Of a stretch of 5,985 nt of DNA, positions 5,854-5,985 are shown one piece after another. The notes beneath the pieces were generated by a model. The model was not told the origin of the DNA. It searched no databases and worked only from the letters and a program-made list of their open reading frames with translations. A program made the position numbers and the translations under genes. The DNA lies in NCBI GenBank assembly GCA_016937315.1, contig JAFGWD010000122.1, positions 1 to 5,985 of the forward strand, in the 5' to 3' direction. The stretch comes from Rhodospirillaceae bacterium. GTDB taxonomy: Bacteria; Pseudomonadota; Alphaproteobacteria; Rhodospirillales; Rhodospirillaceae. The stretch's first letter is position 1, and each line of letters opens with the position of its first letter.

Positions 5854-5985
5854 TTAGGCAGAGCGCACCTTGGCCAGGAAATTATCGACCACGCCGCGCA
5901 ACTGGTCCGCTTGCCGCGAGACTTCTTCCGAAGCGACAAGGACATCGCGTGCCGAAGATCCGGTTTCTTGTGCCACAACGCTCAC
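5854..5985 (-). CDS. Methyl-accepting chemotaxis protein, C-terminal end (5' part outside window)
   Basis: A minus-strand frame is open from the window edge to a TAA at 5856-5854 and gives 43 residues. It reads VVAQETGSSARDVLVASEEVS, then RQADQLRGVVDNFLAKVRSA. The pattern of a helical stretch with ASEEVSRQADQL, then V..FL.KVR and the end of the protein, is the usual C-terminus of alphaproteobacterial chemoreceptors, just after the last methylation helix of the signalling domain. There is no NWETF-type pentapeptide for CheR/CheB docking. The sensor domain, membrane segments and hairpin tip lie outside the window, so the stimulus cannot be inferred. The gene converges on crp/fnr and has its own intrinsic terminator at 5796-5824. 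Confidence 0.75.
   Translation of the reverse strand: MSVVAQETGSSARDVLVASEEVSRQADQLRGVVDNFLAKVRSA

Overview
The window reads as ordinary chromosomal DNA of a Gram-negative proteobacterium. It is most likely an alphaproteobacterium of the Rhodospirillales type. This is inferred from the moderately high GC content, a UbiD very close to the proteobacterial ubiquinone-pathway enzyme, a Crp/Fnr regulator of alphaproteobacterial style, and a chemoreceptor tail typical of that class. No mobile element, CRISPR array, tRNA or rRNA was seen.

Layout. (1) Bases 2-256, plus strand: the 3' end of a MoeB/ThiF/HesA-type adenylyltransferase gene whose start lies before the window. (2) Bases 263-1975, minus strand: a GAF + HD-GYP protein, a probable cyclic-di-GMP phosphodiesterase with a large insertion inside its HD-GYP domain. 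It converges on the MoeB gene with only 6 bases between the two stop codons. (3) Bases 1976-2150: a divergent intergenic region with candidate promoters for both sides and a short direct repeat. (4) Bases 2151-5770, plus strand: three co-directional genes, ubiD (ubiquinone biosynthesis decarboxylase), pmbA/tldE (non-catalytic partner of the TldD protease) and a Crp/Fnr-family transcription regulator. ubiD and pmbA overlap by four bases (ATGA), and the regulator starts 57 bases after pmbA. (5) Bases 5796-5824: a strong GC-rich hairpin whose T-tract faces the minus strand, so it terminates the last gene. (6) Bases 5854-5985, minus strand: the C-terminal end of a methyl-accepting chemotaxis protein, cut by the window edge.

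How the genes work together. UbiD makes the quinone precursor for respiration, PmbA acts in peptide maturation and proteolysis, and the Crp/Fnr protein is a cyclic-nucleotide-type transcription factor. Their close packing suggests one transcript, but no shared pathway is evident. The HD-GYP protein and the chemoreceptor belong to motility and second-messenger signalling and flank this unit. Nothing here amounts to a clearly new system. The points most worth a second look are the HD-GYP insertion, the hairpin over the ribosome binding site of the regulator gene, and the tight ubiD-pmbA coupling.
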